Assembly (NCBI GenBank): GCA_002335845.1
Contig: DDCV01000034.1
Coordinates: forward strand, 1-10,966
DNA: 10,966 bases
Origin: Rickettsiales bacterium UBA1997
GTDB lineage: Bacteria; Pseudomonadota; Alphaproteobacteria; Rickettsiales; UBA1997
Direction of reading: 5' to 3'
Numbering within the stretch: position 1 is the first letter of the stretch; each line of letters begins with the position of its first letter. A model generated the notes under the pieces. The model saw only the letters and a program-made list of their open reading frames with translations. It had not been told where the DNA came from and did no database searches. Of this stretch, positions 1 through 6,164 are shown one piece after another. A program made the position numbers and the translations under genes.

Positions 1-178
1 TATTTTTCACATGAAAAGAGAGCTGGGAGATATTATGTGGTACTGGACAACAGCCTGTGCCTCTCTAGGCCTAGATCCATTCGAGGTCATATCAGAAAAT
101 CAGAAAAAACTAGAAGCTAGATATGGAGAAAAGTTTGAGATTGATAGAAGCGAAGTTAGAAAAGAAGGTGACCTATGA
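1..178 (+). CDS. MazG-like nucleoside triphosphate pyrophosphohydrolase, 3' end (partial)
   Basis: The frame is open from the left edge (codons start at base 2) and ends at TGA 176-178, giving 58 residues of a C-terminus. The sequence KRELGDIMWYW, then LGLDPFEVI, KLEARY and a tail ending RKEGDL, matches the end of MazG-like proteins, in which ELGD carries metal-binding acidic residues and a KL-x-RY segment follows. The family hydrolyses (d)NTPs to the monophosphate and pyrophosphate, in the cytoplasm, as house-cleaning or stress enzymes. The N-terminal half, with the first acidic metal-binding motif, lies outside the window. Its stop overlaps the next start (ATGA, 175-178), so the two are probably translationally coupled. 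The family call is fairly safe; the substrate is unknown. Confidence 0.75.
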   Translation, partial: IFHMKRELGDIMWYWTTACASLGLDPFEVISENQKKLEARYGEKFEIDRSEVRKEGDL

Positions 179-1278
179 AGAGCTATCTTTCTAAATTTCT
201 TGATGATCCATCAAGTTTAAATAAGACCTCAAGGAAGGCATCTTATTATTACCTAACGCTCAGCATAGTTTTAATATTTTTAACCCCCATCCTACTTTAC
301 ATAGAGCTAGTTTCTCCTATTTTATATAGCACCTACTCTAATGTATTTACTAATTTTGATTTATTTATAATTTCATTCTTTTTTATTGATTTACTCTTAA
401 GACTCATCAGTTCTGACAAAAAATTATCATACATTTTTAGCATCAATGGATTTATTGATATTATCTCAGTTGTGCCTGAGTTTATTTCCATAGTGTTTGG
501 TCTTGGTATTAATTCTGCTTGGCTAAGGGTTTTAAGATTATTTAGAGTTGGTAAGATTGTCTCTACCCATAAAGGAACAGGTATTCTATCTGGTTTTACT
601 GGGGTTGTTTTGATAATCAGTGCTGGAATAATATCTGCAAAAGTATTGATATTGATTCTGGAGTCATACGGATATATTCCGGTCTTTGACAATATAAGTC
701 TTGTACTTGGTCTGGTTAGTTTTTCTCTTGCCATGCTCCTTGGTACTAAGCTTTCTGTGGTTAATGGAAGATTGAATCAGCTTGAGGATGCCATTACCAG
801 AATTGTGGCAGGCATTAAAGTTTTTTGGTTTACGAATATTTCATCAAGAAAATACTTACAAAGCTGGGTAAAAGAATTTTATAAATCTCTTAAAAATCCT
901 ACGCAAGAATCTGTTTCAAATATGAGAAAGGCTACAAATGCTCTTTATGAGAGTATTGGTAAAAATGGAGTTGACCCAAATCTTGTTGGCTTTTCAAGAG
1001 ATGTAGCGTTTGTTTTAAATACATCATTAAGTGAAGTTAATCCTTTTTATGAAAAATTTCTTAAAGAAGTAACTTTTGTATTTACTATAGTCATAGTTAC
1101 TACTGTTCCAGGGATAACTGGTCTGGTTGCTTCTTTAATACTGTCGTATATATTTTTTGGAATGTTCTATTTAATAGAGGATATGGATAACCCATTAGAC
1201 TATGGTGATGAATCATTAATTACTGTCAATCTTGACCCACTAGAGGAGATGATAAGTAACCTAGAAATTGATGACTAA
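175..1278 (+). CDS. Membrane protein with voltage-sensor-like S1-S4 domain and unidentified C-terminal region
   Basis: This 367-residue inner-membrane protein begins with an ion-transport-type S1-S4 bundle: S1 about 28-48, S2 62-79 with D72 and R76, S3 88-108 with NGFIDII (D95), and S4 with R118, R121, R124 and K127 at three-residue steps. Further hydrophobic segments lie at about 142-163, 174-193 and 299-335. There is no TVGYG-like potassium filter after S4, so it is not a standard Kv or Nav channel. The C-terminus, with a hydrophobic hairpin followed by IEDMDNPLDYGDES, faintly recalls bestrophin-like (DUF4239) proteins; that likeness is weak and only inferred. It starts inside the stop of the MazG-like gene (ATGA), with GAAGGTG just upstream as a possible ribosome site. 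It could be a voltage-responsive channel or an S1-S4 domain controlling another activity; the ion and function are unknown. Confidence 0.7.
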   Translation: MKSYLSKFLDDPSSLNKTSRKASYYYLTLSIVLIFLTPILLYIELVSPILYSTYSNVFTNFDLFIISFFFIDLLLRLISSDKKLSYIFSINGFIDIISVVPEFISIVFGLGINSAWLRVLRLFRVGKIVSTHKGTGILSGFTGVVLIISAGIISAKVLILILESYGYIPVFDNISLVLGLVSFSLAMLLGTKLSVVNGRLNQLEDAITRIVAGIKVFWFTNISSRKYLQSWVKEFYKSLKNPTQESVSNMRKATNALYESIGKNGVDPNLVGFSRDVAFVLNTSLSEVNPFYEKFLKEVTFVFTIVIVTTVPGITGLVASLILSYIFFGMFYLIEDMDNPLDYGDESLITVNLDPLEEMISNLEIDD

Positions 1279-1299
1279 TAAAACTATATTCTTTAAATA

Positions 1300-1461
1300 A
1301 TGAAAAAAAATAAATCTATTAAAGATGGTGACAAAAAAAATCAACAGCCGTCTGCTGCTGATGACTGCGCTGATGTAACTAGTAAATATGATAAATATTT
1401 AAAAAATTCAAATAAGCTCAAGTTTCCTCCAATTGAATACGAAAGACCGCCTCACCATTAA
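1300..1461 (+). CDS. Small hypothetical protein (53 aa), lysine-rich and disordered
   Basis: An ATG at 1300 opens a 53-codon frame ending at TAA 1459-1461. The product is hydrophilic and low in complexity: a lysine-rich start (MKKNKSIKDGDKK), a QQPSAADD patch, a KYDKYLKNSNKLK stretch and a PPIEYERPPHH tail. The mixed codon use in the middle is richer in G+C than the surrounding spacer, which favours real coding. There is no clear Shine-Dalgarno site upstream. It fills most of the 248 bases between the S1-S4 protein and the repeat protein. I do not recognise the family; it could also be a chance frame. Confidence 0.45.
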   Translation: MKKNKSIKDGDKKNQQPSAADDCADVTSKYDKYLKNSNKLKFPPIEYERPPHH

Positions 1462-1526
1462 TTTGCAAAAAACATAAAAAAGTATTAATTTAAAAGATAC
1501 ATATTAAATCATTTAGGAAAAAAAAC

Positions 1527-1859
1527 ATGGCAAGTAAGTTAAAAGTAGATGGGGATAAGGTTAAAGATGGGGGCAGGCAGGTAGCAAGAATATACAATAA
1601 TAAGCTCTATAAAGGTACATCAACTAGCTCAAGTAATATTCTTGCAAGAACGTATAATGATAAAATCTACAGCAAAGACTCTACCAGTTCTTCTTATTGC
1701 ATAGGAAGGGTCTATAGCGGAAATATTTATAACAAAGATACAACTTCATCATCAGCTAAGGTAGGCTCTTTAAGAGATGCAGAAAAAGTTATATCTGGAA
1801 GATGTTCTGATGAGGTATTGGCTGCAATATTTTTAAATATGAAGAATGGGTCTTTATAA
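1527..1859 (+). CDS. Small protein with three 20-residue tandem repeats (beta-flower-like)
   Basis: The 110-residue product has three gap-free 20-residue repeats at residues 20-39, 40-59 and 60-79. The consensus is (A/G)R-x-Y-x3-(I/L)-Y-x3-(S/T)-T-SSS-x2-(I/L/V). A degenerate start at 1-19 and a non-repeat helical tail (80-110, with two cysteines counting C58 and C93) complete it. Short tyrosine and glycine-type strands repeating at this period resemble the small 4- or 5-fold beta-flower proteins of unknown function; that match is by pattern only. There is no signal peptide, so it is probably cytoplasmic. AGGA at 1515-1518, eight bases before the ATG, is the best ribosome site in this part of the window. 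It lies 31 bases before the next small gene, so the two may be co-transcribed. Function unknown. Confidence 0.75.
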   Translation: MASKLKVDGDKVKDGGRQVARIYNNKLYKGTSTSSSNILARTYNDKIYSKDSTSSSYCIGRVYSGNIYNKDTTSSSAKVGSLRDAEKVISGRCSDEVLAAIFLNMKNGSL

Positions 1860-1890
1860 CTAAAGTTAAATAAAACTAACATAATAGAGT

Positions 1891-2142
1891 ATGGGGTTTT
1901 TTAAAAAGCTTTTTTTAGGTGGGGTGGCTGCAAAGACATATCAAAATGTTTATAACCGTCCCATTATTATTCCGCCGCCTGGCTATGTTATTAGAGGCAT
2001 GCAGCAAAAAGGCATTGGTTCTAAATGGATAATTAAATACTCAAAAGAAAAAAGTATGAACGTCACTTCATCTTTTTCAGTAACTGGATCTACAAGTTCT
2101 GTAAGTGTTGGTGCCGATAAATTTTCTGTAGACTGGCCTTAA
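1891..2142 (+). CDS. Hypothetical small protein (83 aa)
   Basis: Unrecognised. The first 20 residues (MGFFKKLFLGGVAAKTYQNV) form a short basic and hydrophobic stretch that could be an amphipathic membrane-surface helix; it is too weak for a normal signal peptide or a full transmembrane segment. A proline run follows (IIIPPPGYVIRG, about residues 25-36), then GSKWIIKYSKEKS. The C-terminal 25 residues are rich in serine, threonine and valine in an alternating pattern that suggests beta strands, echoing the SSS runs in the preceding repeat protein. It follows that protein by 31 bases on the same strand and converges on the gene at 2183 with a 40-base gap. No strong ribosome site is visible. It is probably a real gene because the frame is clean and the composition is protein-like. 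Confidence 0.55.
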   Translation: MGFFKKLFLGGVAAKTYQNVYNRPIIIPPPGYVIRGMQQKGIGSKWIIKYSKEKSMNVTSSFSVTGSTSSVSVGADKFSVDWP

Positions 2143-2182
2143 TAAAAAGCTGCAAAGTTATTTTAAAGATTCCTCCTAACTC

Positions 2183-2635
2183 CTAAATAGAGAATTTTAA
2201 AGATATTGCCCATAATTCTGAAATTTCAGCCAACATATCTCCATCAAAATTATCTGAAACCCAAACCCCATCATTATTTTCTAAGCATAAGCCATGATCT
2301 GTTAGAGTCATAATTCCATTATCTTCATCCACAAAATGCCATAATTTTTTCATCAAGCCCTCTAATATACTGTGATGAAGACTGTTGTTTTCACTCATCT
2401 CATCAAATTCATCAAAATTAATGTGTTTATGCGTTGAGTTTTCAATATCGATGCTAAAAAAACCGCCATCATTAACACCGCCTCCGGAATAACCGTAATA
2501 GGCACCTAAACAAAAATCACCATTAATGCCTGGAACAACTGTCATAAAAATTGCAGCACTTACCTCATTATTATCACTAGAAATATAGCCATCTAGTAAA
2601 AATTCTGCGTCAGGCATTTTGATTGAGAGATTCAT
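2183..2635 (-). CDS. Hypothetical acidic protein (150 aa)
   Basis: Unrecognised. The product is soluble and acidic, with no signal peptide or membrane segment. It opens with a strand-like MNLSIKMPDAEFLLDGYISS, then hydrophobic strands around residues 26-36, a glycine-rich YYGYSGGGVNDGGFFSID segment at about 46-63, a DEFDEMSEN acidic stretch, a likely helix near 88-102 (HSILEGLMKKLWHF), and a closing helix (MLAEISELWAISLKF). The alternating strands and acidic surface resemble the small immunity or single-domain proteins common in bacterial accessory regions, but I see no family motif and propose no function. It is the only minus-strand gene in 1-4012 and converges on the 83-residue gene. No Shine-Dalgarno site is visible before its ATG at 2635. 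Confidence 0.6.
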   Translation of the reverse strand: MNLSIKMPDAEFLLDGYISSDNNEVSAAIFMTVVPGINGDFCLGAYYGYSGGGVNDGGFFSIDIENSTHKHINFDEFDEMSENNSLHHSILEGLMKKLWHFVDEDNGIMTLTDHGLCLENNDGVWVSDNFDGDMLAEISELWAISLKFSI

Positions 2636-2679
2636 AATTTATTTTCACATAGTTTTAGTAAAAAAAACTAGCATTTAAA

Positions 2680-2793
2680 ATGGGTATTAATTTTATAAAT
2701 GAGTTTATAGTAAACTCTAACCAAATAGATGCTAATATTAAGTGTTTAAGAAAAATGGGGGCATTACAAAAGCTCTCTAAAAATTGGGGATAA
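2680..2793 (+). CDS. Possible small leader ORF (37 aa)
   Basis: An ATG at 2680 opens a 37-codon frame ending at TAA 2791-2793, four bases before the start of the 104-residue gene. The product (MGINFINEFIVNSNQIDAN, then a basic, leucine-rich second half) has no recognisable motif. Its position suggests a translated leader coupled to the following gene, whose purine-rich ribosome site (GGGGA, 2786-2790) lies inside this frame. It may equally be chance; the frame is short and has no clear ribosome site of its own. Confidence 0.3.
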   Translation: MGINFINEFIVNSNQIDANIKCLRKMGALQKLSKNWG

Positions 2794-2797
2794 GAAT

Positions 2798-3112
2798 ATG
2801 CTTAGGTGGTTAGTAAGATCAACGGTTGCAGGCTCAGCCAATAGTGAAGTAAAAAGTGAATCAAATAGAGCAAGCAGAAAAGCAAATGATGCGAAAAGAC
2901 AATTTGATTACGCGAAACGTGAGAAAGATCTAGATAAAAAAATGACTTATCTTGCTGAAGGCATGTCCAATTTGGCTGAGTCAATCAACCATGTTTCAAA
3001 TACAACCGTTCCACTCGCAAAAGTTGCTTTTGCAGCATCACTATTGGTCGAGAATGTTCAAGACAATCTTGATGAACAAACTAAAGATATCGTAAAGCAA
3101 TTAAAAGAGTAA
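2798..3112 (+). CDS. Small alpha-helical coiled-coil protein encoded next to the endonuclease
   Basis: This 104-residue product is almost entirely helical. After a short hydrophobic start, residues 15-50 are very rich in Lys, Arg, Glu, Asp and Ala with heptad-like spacing (SRKANDAKRQFDYAKREKDLDKK), so a coiled coil is likely. Residues 51-90 form a more hydrophobic helix (LAEGMSNLAESI, then VAFAASLLVENV). There is no signal peptide. Its stop lies 3 bases before the start of the AbaSI-like endonuclease, so the two are almost certainly co-transcribed and probably coupled. That position makes it a candidate partner, regulator or inhibitor of the nuclease, which is inference only. GGGGA seven bases before the ATG can serve as ribosome site. 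I do not recognise the family. Confidence 0.65.
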   Translation: MLRWLVRSTVAGSANSEVKSESNRASRKANDAKRQFDYAKREKDLDKKMTYLAEGMSNLAESINHVSNTTVPLAKVAFAASLLVENVQDNLDEQTKDIVKQLKE

Positions 3113-3115
3113 TTA

Positions 3116-4012
3116 ATGCTTACAAAAGATGAATACCTATTAAGAAATTTTTCAAAGATTAAGCATAAAAAATGGGAGCTTTTTGTAATAACAAGAATAT
3201 TACATCTGCTTGACGACCCTGATATTGAGTATGTTTGCCAGCAATACGTAAAAGTTAAAGGTAATAAGCATTATCTTACAGATCTATGCTTTCCTTCTTT
3301 AAAATTATATTATGAAATTGATGAAGGTCAGCATGGTGAAGAAAAGCATCTTGATAATGACAAGATCAGACAACGAGAAATATTAGAAGCAACAGATTGG
3401 GTTGAGAAAAGAATAAGAGTTTTTGATAGTAATGATCGAAAATTAGGCAGAAACCTTGATGAAGTTATAAGAGAAGTCGATAAATTTATTGAGTATGTAA
3501 AAGAAAGAAAGAGAAAGTTTGAAAAGAGTTCAGGTAAGAAAATAGCTTGGGATTATGAGAATAAGTTCAACCCAAGCAAATATCTAGATAGTGGCTCTAT
3601 TGATGTCAAAGATAATGTTGTTTTGTTAAACCATAGGGATTGTTTAAAATTATTTGGTTATAAGAGTGATGGCCATTTCCAGCAAGCTTGGTGGGATAAG
3701 GGTACTAAAGATTTTAATCAAGCAGTGTGGTTCCCAAAACTCTACCCAAATAAAGAGTGGGACAATAGCTTATCCCCTGACTCATTAACTATTACTGAAC
3801 AAAAAAAAATTAATGGAAAAGTTGTCAAGATTGGATCTCCCAAGGAAACTAGATTACGAGATAGAATAGTTTTTGCACATTATAAAAATATATTTGGACA
3901 AACAGTTTATAAATTTTATGGAATTTATGAAACTGATAAGAGTGGTTCAAATGAATATGAACATATTCATAGAAGAATTAAAACAAAAATTAATTTAAAG
4001 AAATACATTTGA
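3116..4012 (+). CDS. AbaSI/PvuRts1I-like modification-dependent restriction endonuclease (type IV)
   Basis: The 298-residue layout fits the AbaSI/PvuRts1I family: an N-terminal Vsr-like nuclease domain (about 5-125), a charged helical linker (about 125-150) and a C-terminal SRA-like base-reading domain (about 165-298). In the nuclease part, VTRIL-type helix residues and QQYV precede LTDLCFP (D56), then YEIDEGQH (E67, D69, E70, H73) and DNDKIRQREIL, in the order of Vsr/PD-(D/E)XK active sites. The C-terminal domain carries VWFPKLYPNKEWDNSLSPD, then RIVFAHYKNIFGQTVYKFYGIY, which I recognise from this family. Members cut DNA containing 5-hydroxymethylcytosine or its glucosylated form at a distance from the modified base, defending against phages with modified genomes. 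The preceding helical protein gene ends 3 bases upstream. The family call comes from memory of motifs, and base specificity is not predictable here. Confidence 0.72.
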   Translation: MLTKDEYLLRNFSKIKHKKWELFVITRILHLLDDPDIEYVCQQYVKVKGNKHYLTDLCFPSLKLYYEIDEGQHGEEKHLDNDKIRQREILEATDWVEKRIRVFDSNDRKLGRNLDEVIREVDKFIEYVKERKRKFEKSSGKKIAWDYENKFNPSKYLDSGSIDVKDNVVLLNHRDCLKLFGYKSDGHFQQAWWDKGTKDFNQAVWFPKLYPNKEWDNSLSPDSLTITEQKKINGKVVKIGSPKETRLRDRIVFAHYKNIFGQTVYKFYGIYETDKSGSNEYEHIHRRIKTKINLKKYI

Positions 4013-4015
4013 GAA

Positions 4016-5512
4016 CTATTTGATTAAATCTCGTAGCTTTGAATAAATAGCATACATTGCATAGGTATCGAGCCAGCAATAATCAAAAAGCTTCTTTCTA
4101 GTTAAAGAAATCTCTTCTTTGGTTTGGCTTCTCATCTCTTTGTATGCTCCAGATGCCATTCCACCGTTACTTATCTCTAATTTGTTATAGTCTAGCTTTT
4201 TATCATCGGGACAAAGGGCTGGCAATACCTTTTTAATAGAAAATCCTCCTCCAAACTCATGATGATAATAGCCACCACCTCTGAAAGGAACTATAAGATC
4301 TAAAAATCTACTATTTAAATTAAGAAGATCAGTCGCAATATCTGGGCAGTGTTCTGCTAAATCCTTTATACGACTCATTTCAAATGATTGGTTATATGCC
4401 ATTATCGTTCCACTTTTTGGTAAATTTTTTAACAGGCTTTCTGCAATAGATCTGCGTGGATCTTTGTTGATGTCAGCAATAAACTCATAGTGCTTTAACT
4501 CATCATGTTCTGAATCAATACTATTTTGTATATGAAGAGAATACTGAAAAGGCATTTGCATATGTGCTTTTTGGCCATCATAAATAGGAACTGCATCTGT
4601 AAAAGTTTCAAAATCGAAATAACTAATAGGATAATCTACAGCTTCAATAAACGAATTAATCTTTATTGTATTGATAATTGGTTCTGAGATTTCATAAGCT
4701 TTTATTTGGTTTAACTGGGTTGAACTTAGTTTTATGCTGGGCTCAAGCTTTTCAAATGTATCAATGCCTTGATTGTATAAGGATAACTTTTTATCCGTAT
4801 TCAACCTATATAGTCTAAAAATTGAGTTTAAATCTTTAGCATTTTTTGGCCAACATCGATCAAGATATTCACAACTATGCGGTTTTTTGCAATGATTTCC
4901 TATATCTATCTTTGGCTCAATATCAGAGTTGGCCACATGTAGAATTTTATCGAGCTCATCCTTAACATTGACCTGATTGCTTAATACAAAGCTGGATAAG
5001 TGATGAAGAGTAAAAAGTTTTCTTGTATCTATATCCCCTTTCTTAGAATACTTATTATTAAGAGTAATTACATAGATATCATTTAGTTCTAGCTCAATAA
5101 CTTTATCTAAGACATACCATTGCAGACTAGCATCTTCTTTGTGATATGAGCGAAGGCTTGATGAAGATTTAACCTCATAAATATCCCAGCCTTCTGGTGA
5201 TAGATGCATAATATCTACTCTTATGAATACATCCTCTATTATGAAAGATGCTTCATAGATTGTATGGTTCCCTGATTCAATTGCATCGCGAGTAAGGTCA
5301 CACATTTCTTTAAAGCCATTATTTCCTTTAATAAAAGGTATTTCGACTCCTCCTGGAAATAATTTTTTAGCTTCCTCTCCAACTTCATTACCTGCACTCA
5401 ATCTCTCTTTCGAAGTGTCATCAGGCGGGTTGGTTGGATTAATACCACTTATATTTAGCCATAAAGATTTATGGCACTGTTGTCCTAAGATAAATTTTGA
5501 CTTAGATAACAT
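4016..5512 (-). CDS. DUF2779 protein: RecB/Cas4-like nuclease domain plus DEDDy-type exonuclease-like domain
   Basis: The 498-residue protein has two nuclease-like halves. The N-terminal half shows a RecB/Cas4-like PD-(D/E)XK core: RVDI (D100), YEVKSSSS (E113, K115) and QWYVL (Q131, Y133). Four cysteines (C13 in QQCHKSLWL; C208, C214 and C220 in the HCKKPHSCEYLDRCW segment) are placed as in Cas4-type 4Fe-4S clusters. The C-terminal half is the DUF2779 domain and reads as a 3'-5' exonuclease fold: YFDFETF (D300, E302), AYNQSFEMSR (E378 where most have D) and YCWLDT (Y478, D482; the DEDDy Y-x3-D pattern). Such proteins are widespread in bacteria, with no function firmly known to me. It converges on the endonuclease with only 3 bases between stop codons; a shared defence or repair role is inference. 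Confidence 0.8.
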   Translation of the reverse strand: MLSKSKFILGQQCHKSLWLNISGINPTNPPDDTSKERLSAGNEVGEEAKKLFPGGVEIPFIKGNNGFKEMCDLTRDAIESGNHTIYEASFIIEDVFIRVDIMHLSPEGWDIYEVKSSSSLRSYHKEDASLQWYVLDKVIELELNDIYVITLNNKYSKKGDIDTRKLFTLHHLSSFVLSNQVNVKDELDKILHVANSDIEPKIDIGNHCKKPHSCEYLDRCWPKNAKDLNSIFRLYRLNTDKKLSLYNQGIDTFEKLEPSIKLSSTQLNQIKAYEISEPIINTIKINSFIEAVDYPISYFDFETFTDAVPIYDGQKAHMQMPFQYSLHIQNSIDSEHDELKHYEFIADINKDPRRSIAESLLKNLPKSGTIMAYNQSFEMSRIKDLAEHCPDIATDLLNLNSRFLDLIVPFRGGGYYHHEFGGGFSIKKVLPALCPDDKKLDYNKLEISNGGMASGAYKEMRSQTKEEISLTRKKLFDYCWLDTYAMYAIYSKLRDLIK

Positions 5513-5580
5513 AACTATGCATTAATTTTTTAATACTATTATCGGCTACTCTTACCATTTAGATACACCTTAATTACTTC

Positions 5581-5609
5581 TTGCAATCTATAATAAATAT
5601 ACATATATT
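5581..5609 (+). promoter_or_regulatory. Candidate sigma70-type promoter
   Basis: TTGCAA (5581-5586, four of six against consensus) and TATATT (5604-5609, five of six) are separated by 17 bases. They face the + strand leader and membrane-protein genes, in the 118-base spacer between the divergent DUF2779 gene and the possible leader ORF. The area is so AT-rich that -10-like hexamers occur by chance. Confidence 0.3.
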
Positions 5610-5630
5610 TTTAATATATGGGAACTAAAT

Positions 5631-5702
5631 ATGATTAAAGTTTCAGATGAAACAAAGATTATACGAATTATAAATATCCAAATCTTGATGTTAAATAAAT
5701 GA
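5631..5702 (+). CDS. Possible leader peptide (23 aa) overlapping the membrane-protein start
   Basis: A 23-codon frame from ATG 5631 ends at TGA 5700-5702, overlapping the next start as ATGA (5699-5702). GGGA (5619-5622) lies eight bases before it. A shift of frame within it would instead read NYKYPNLDVK before a stop, so the stretch could also be the decayed end of an older gene. Coupling to the membrane protein is the main argument for it. Confidence 0.25.
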   Translation: MIKVSDETKIIRIINIQILMLNK

Positions 5703-6067
5703 TTATTTTCTTAGCTTTTTTATATTTGTTATCTGGAATAGTCTATTTCTACTCACACAAATCAGGATATAGTTTGCTTAGGTTTATGTTGAAACAAAAG
5801 AATATTAATTTCTACCTTTCAATAGAAATAATATTTCTTATTTTTTCTTCATATATAGTTTTTACAACACAGCCATTAAACTGGATTATTGCGATGCTTA
5901 TGTTTTTGCATGCAGTTGGTATTGTATGGGTAATTGGAAATCCCAAAAATTTTTATACTTTAGCCCAAGAGTCAATTGAGCTAGATTCAGATCTTATGGA
6001 GAATGCAGTGGTTTTAACTTTTATTGGCTATGCTGGGTTAACCACGTTCTCAGGAATAGTTTACTAG
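5699..6067 (+). CDS. Small four-helix inner-membrane protein (122 aa)
   Basis: Four hydrophobic segments are visible at about residues 2-18, 38-56, 61-79 and 103-121, joined by a basic loop (HKSGYSLLRFMLKQK, 20-34) and an acidic loop (ESIELDSDLMEN, 91-102). By the positive-inside rule the 20-34 loop should be cytoplasmic. There are no catalytic motifs, no cysteine pattern and no recognised family. Its start overlaps the end of a possible 23-codon leader. Its stop TAG (6065-6067) sits in the loop of a hairpin followed by a T run, a likely terminator. The last codons lie within a block repeated near 7561-7577. It stands alone on the + strand, convergent with the S1-S4-MscS gene. Probably a real integral membrane protein of unknown role. 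Confidence 0.6.
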   Translation: MIIFLAFLYLLSGIVYFYSHKSGYSLLRFMLKQKNINFYLSIEIIFLIFSSYIVFTTQPLNWIIAMLMFLHAVGIVWVIGNPKNFYTLAQESIELDSDLMENAVVLTFIGYAGLTTFSGIVY

Positions 6068-6078
6068 ACTATTTTTTT
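6052..6078 (+). terminator. Likely terminator hairpin of the membrane-protein gene (copy 1)
   Basis: AATAGT (6055-6060) pairs with ACTATT (6068-6073) across a 7-base loop that contains the stop codon, extendable by two G-T and one A-T pair. It is followed by an unbroken T run to 6078. The same geometry occurs at 7561-7590 with a compensating pair change, which supports a real RNA hairpin although the stem is A+T-rich. Confidence 0.5.
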
Positions 6079-6164
6079 AGTCTTCTCATAAACCTAATAC
6101 ATCCCAGTGGTTACCACCAAAATCATAAGCAGTAATACAAAAAGCTATAGACTAGCTCTGCATA
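6069..6164 (-). pseudogene. Decayed 3' end of a second 3-hydroxyisobutyrate-dehydrogenase-like gene
   Basis: Read on the minus strand, this stretch encodes a broken echo of the last 30 or so codons of the intact dehydrogenase at 7578-8453. It gives ...SIAFCITAYDFGGNHWDVLGL and then a stop, where the intact enzyme has ...VNRFYKDVQDLGGNRLDTSSLL. At DNA level TAGTCTTCT is identical in both (6078-6086 and 7590-7598), and 28 of the next 46 aligned bases match by hand count. Most differences are transitions toward A or T in this copy. A frame change and early stop mean it cannot finish the protein. It overlaps the last codons and stop of the S1-S4-MscS gene. It is too short for a family search on its own; the argument is its alignment to the neighbour. 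Confidence 0.55.

Larger units (their letters stand above)
6052..6164 (+). repeat. Direct repeat of a convergent gene junction, copy 1
   Basis: This block aligns in the same orientation with 7561-7677, at an offset of about 1509-1513 bases with a few indels. It covers the last codons of the 122-residue membrane gene, the terminator hairpin and the decayed dehydrogenase 3' end. Hand counts give 14 of 20 matches over 6052-6071 and 28 of 46 over 6087-6132, with TAGTCTTCT identical. Confidence 0.55.

Noticed and set aside
333..734. 133-residue open frame on the minus strand
   Set aside because: Fully antisense to the S1-S4 protein; low-complexity product, explained as a shadow of that gene.
1463..1510. 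Possible promoter (TTGCAA with AT-rich -10 candidates) before the repeat-protein gene
   Set aside because: No -10 hexamer at 16-18 bases; AT-rich background makes matches meaningless.
2802..2984. 60-residue minus-strand frame, leucine-rich
   Set aside because: Antisense to the helical protein gene; no ribosome site or motif.
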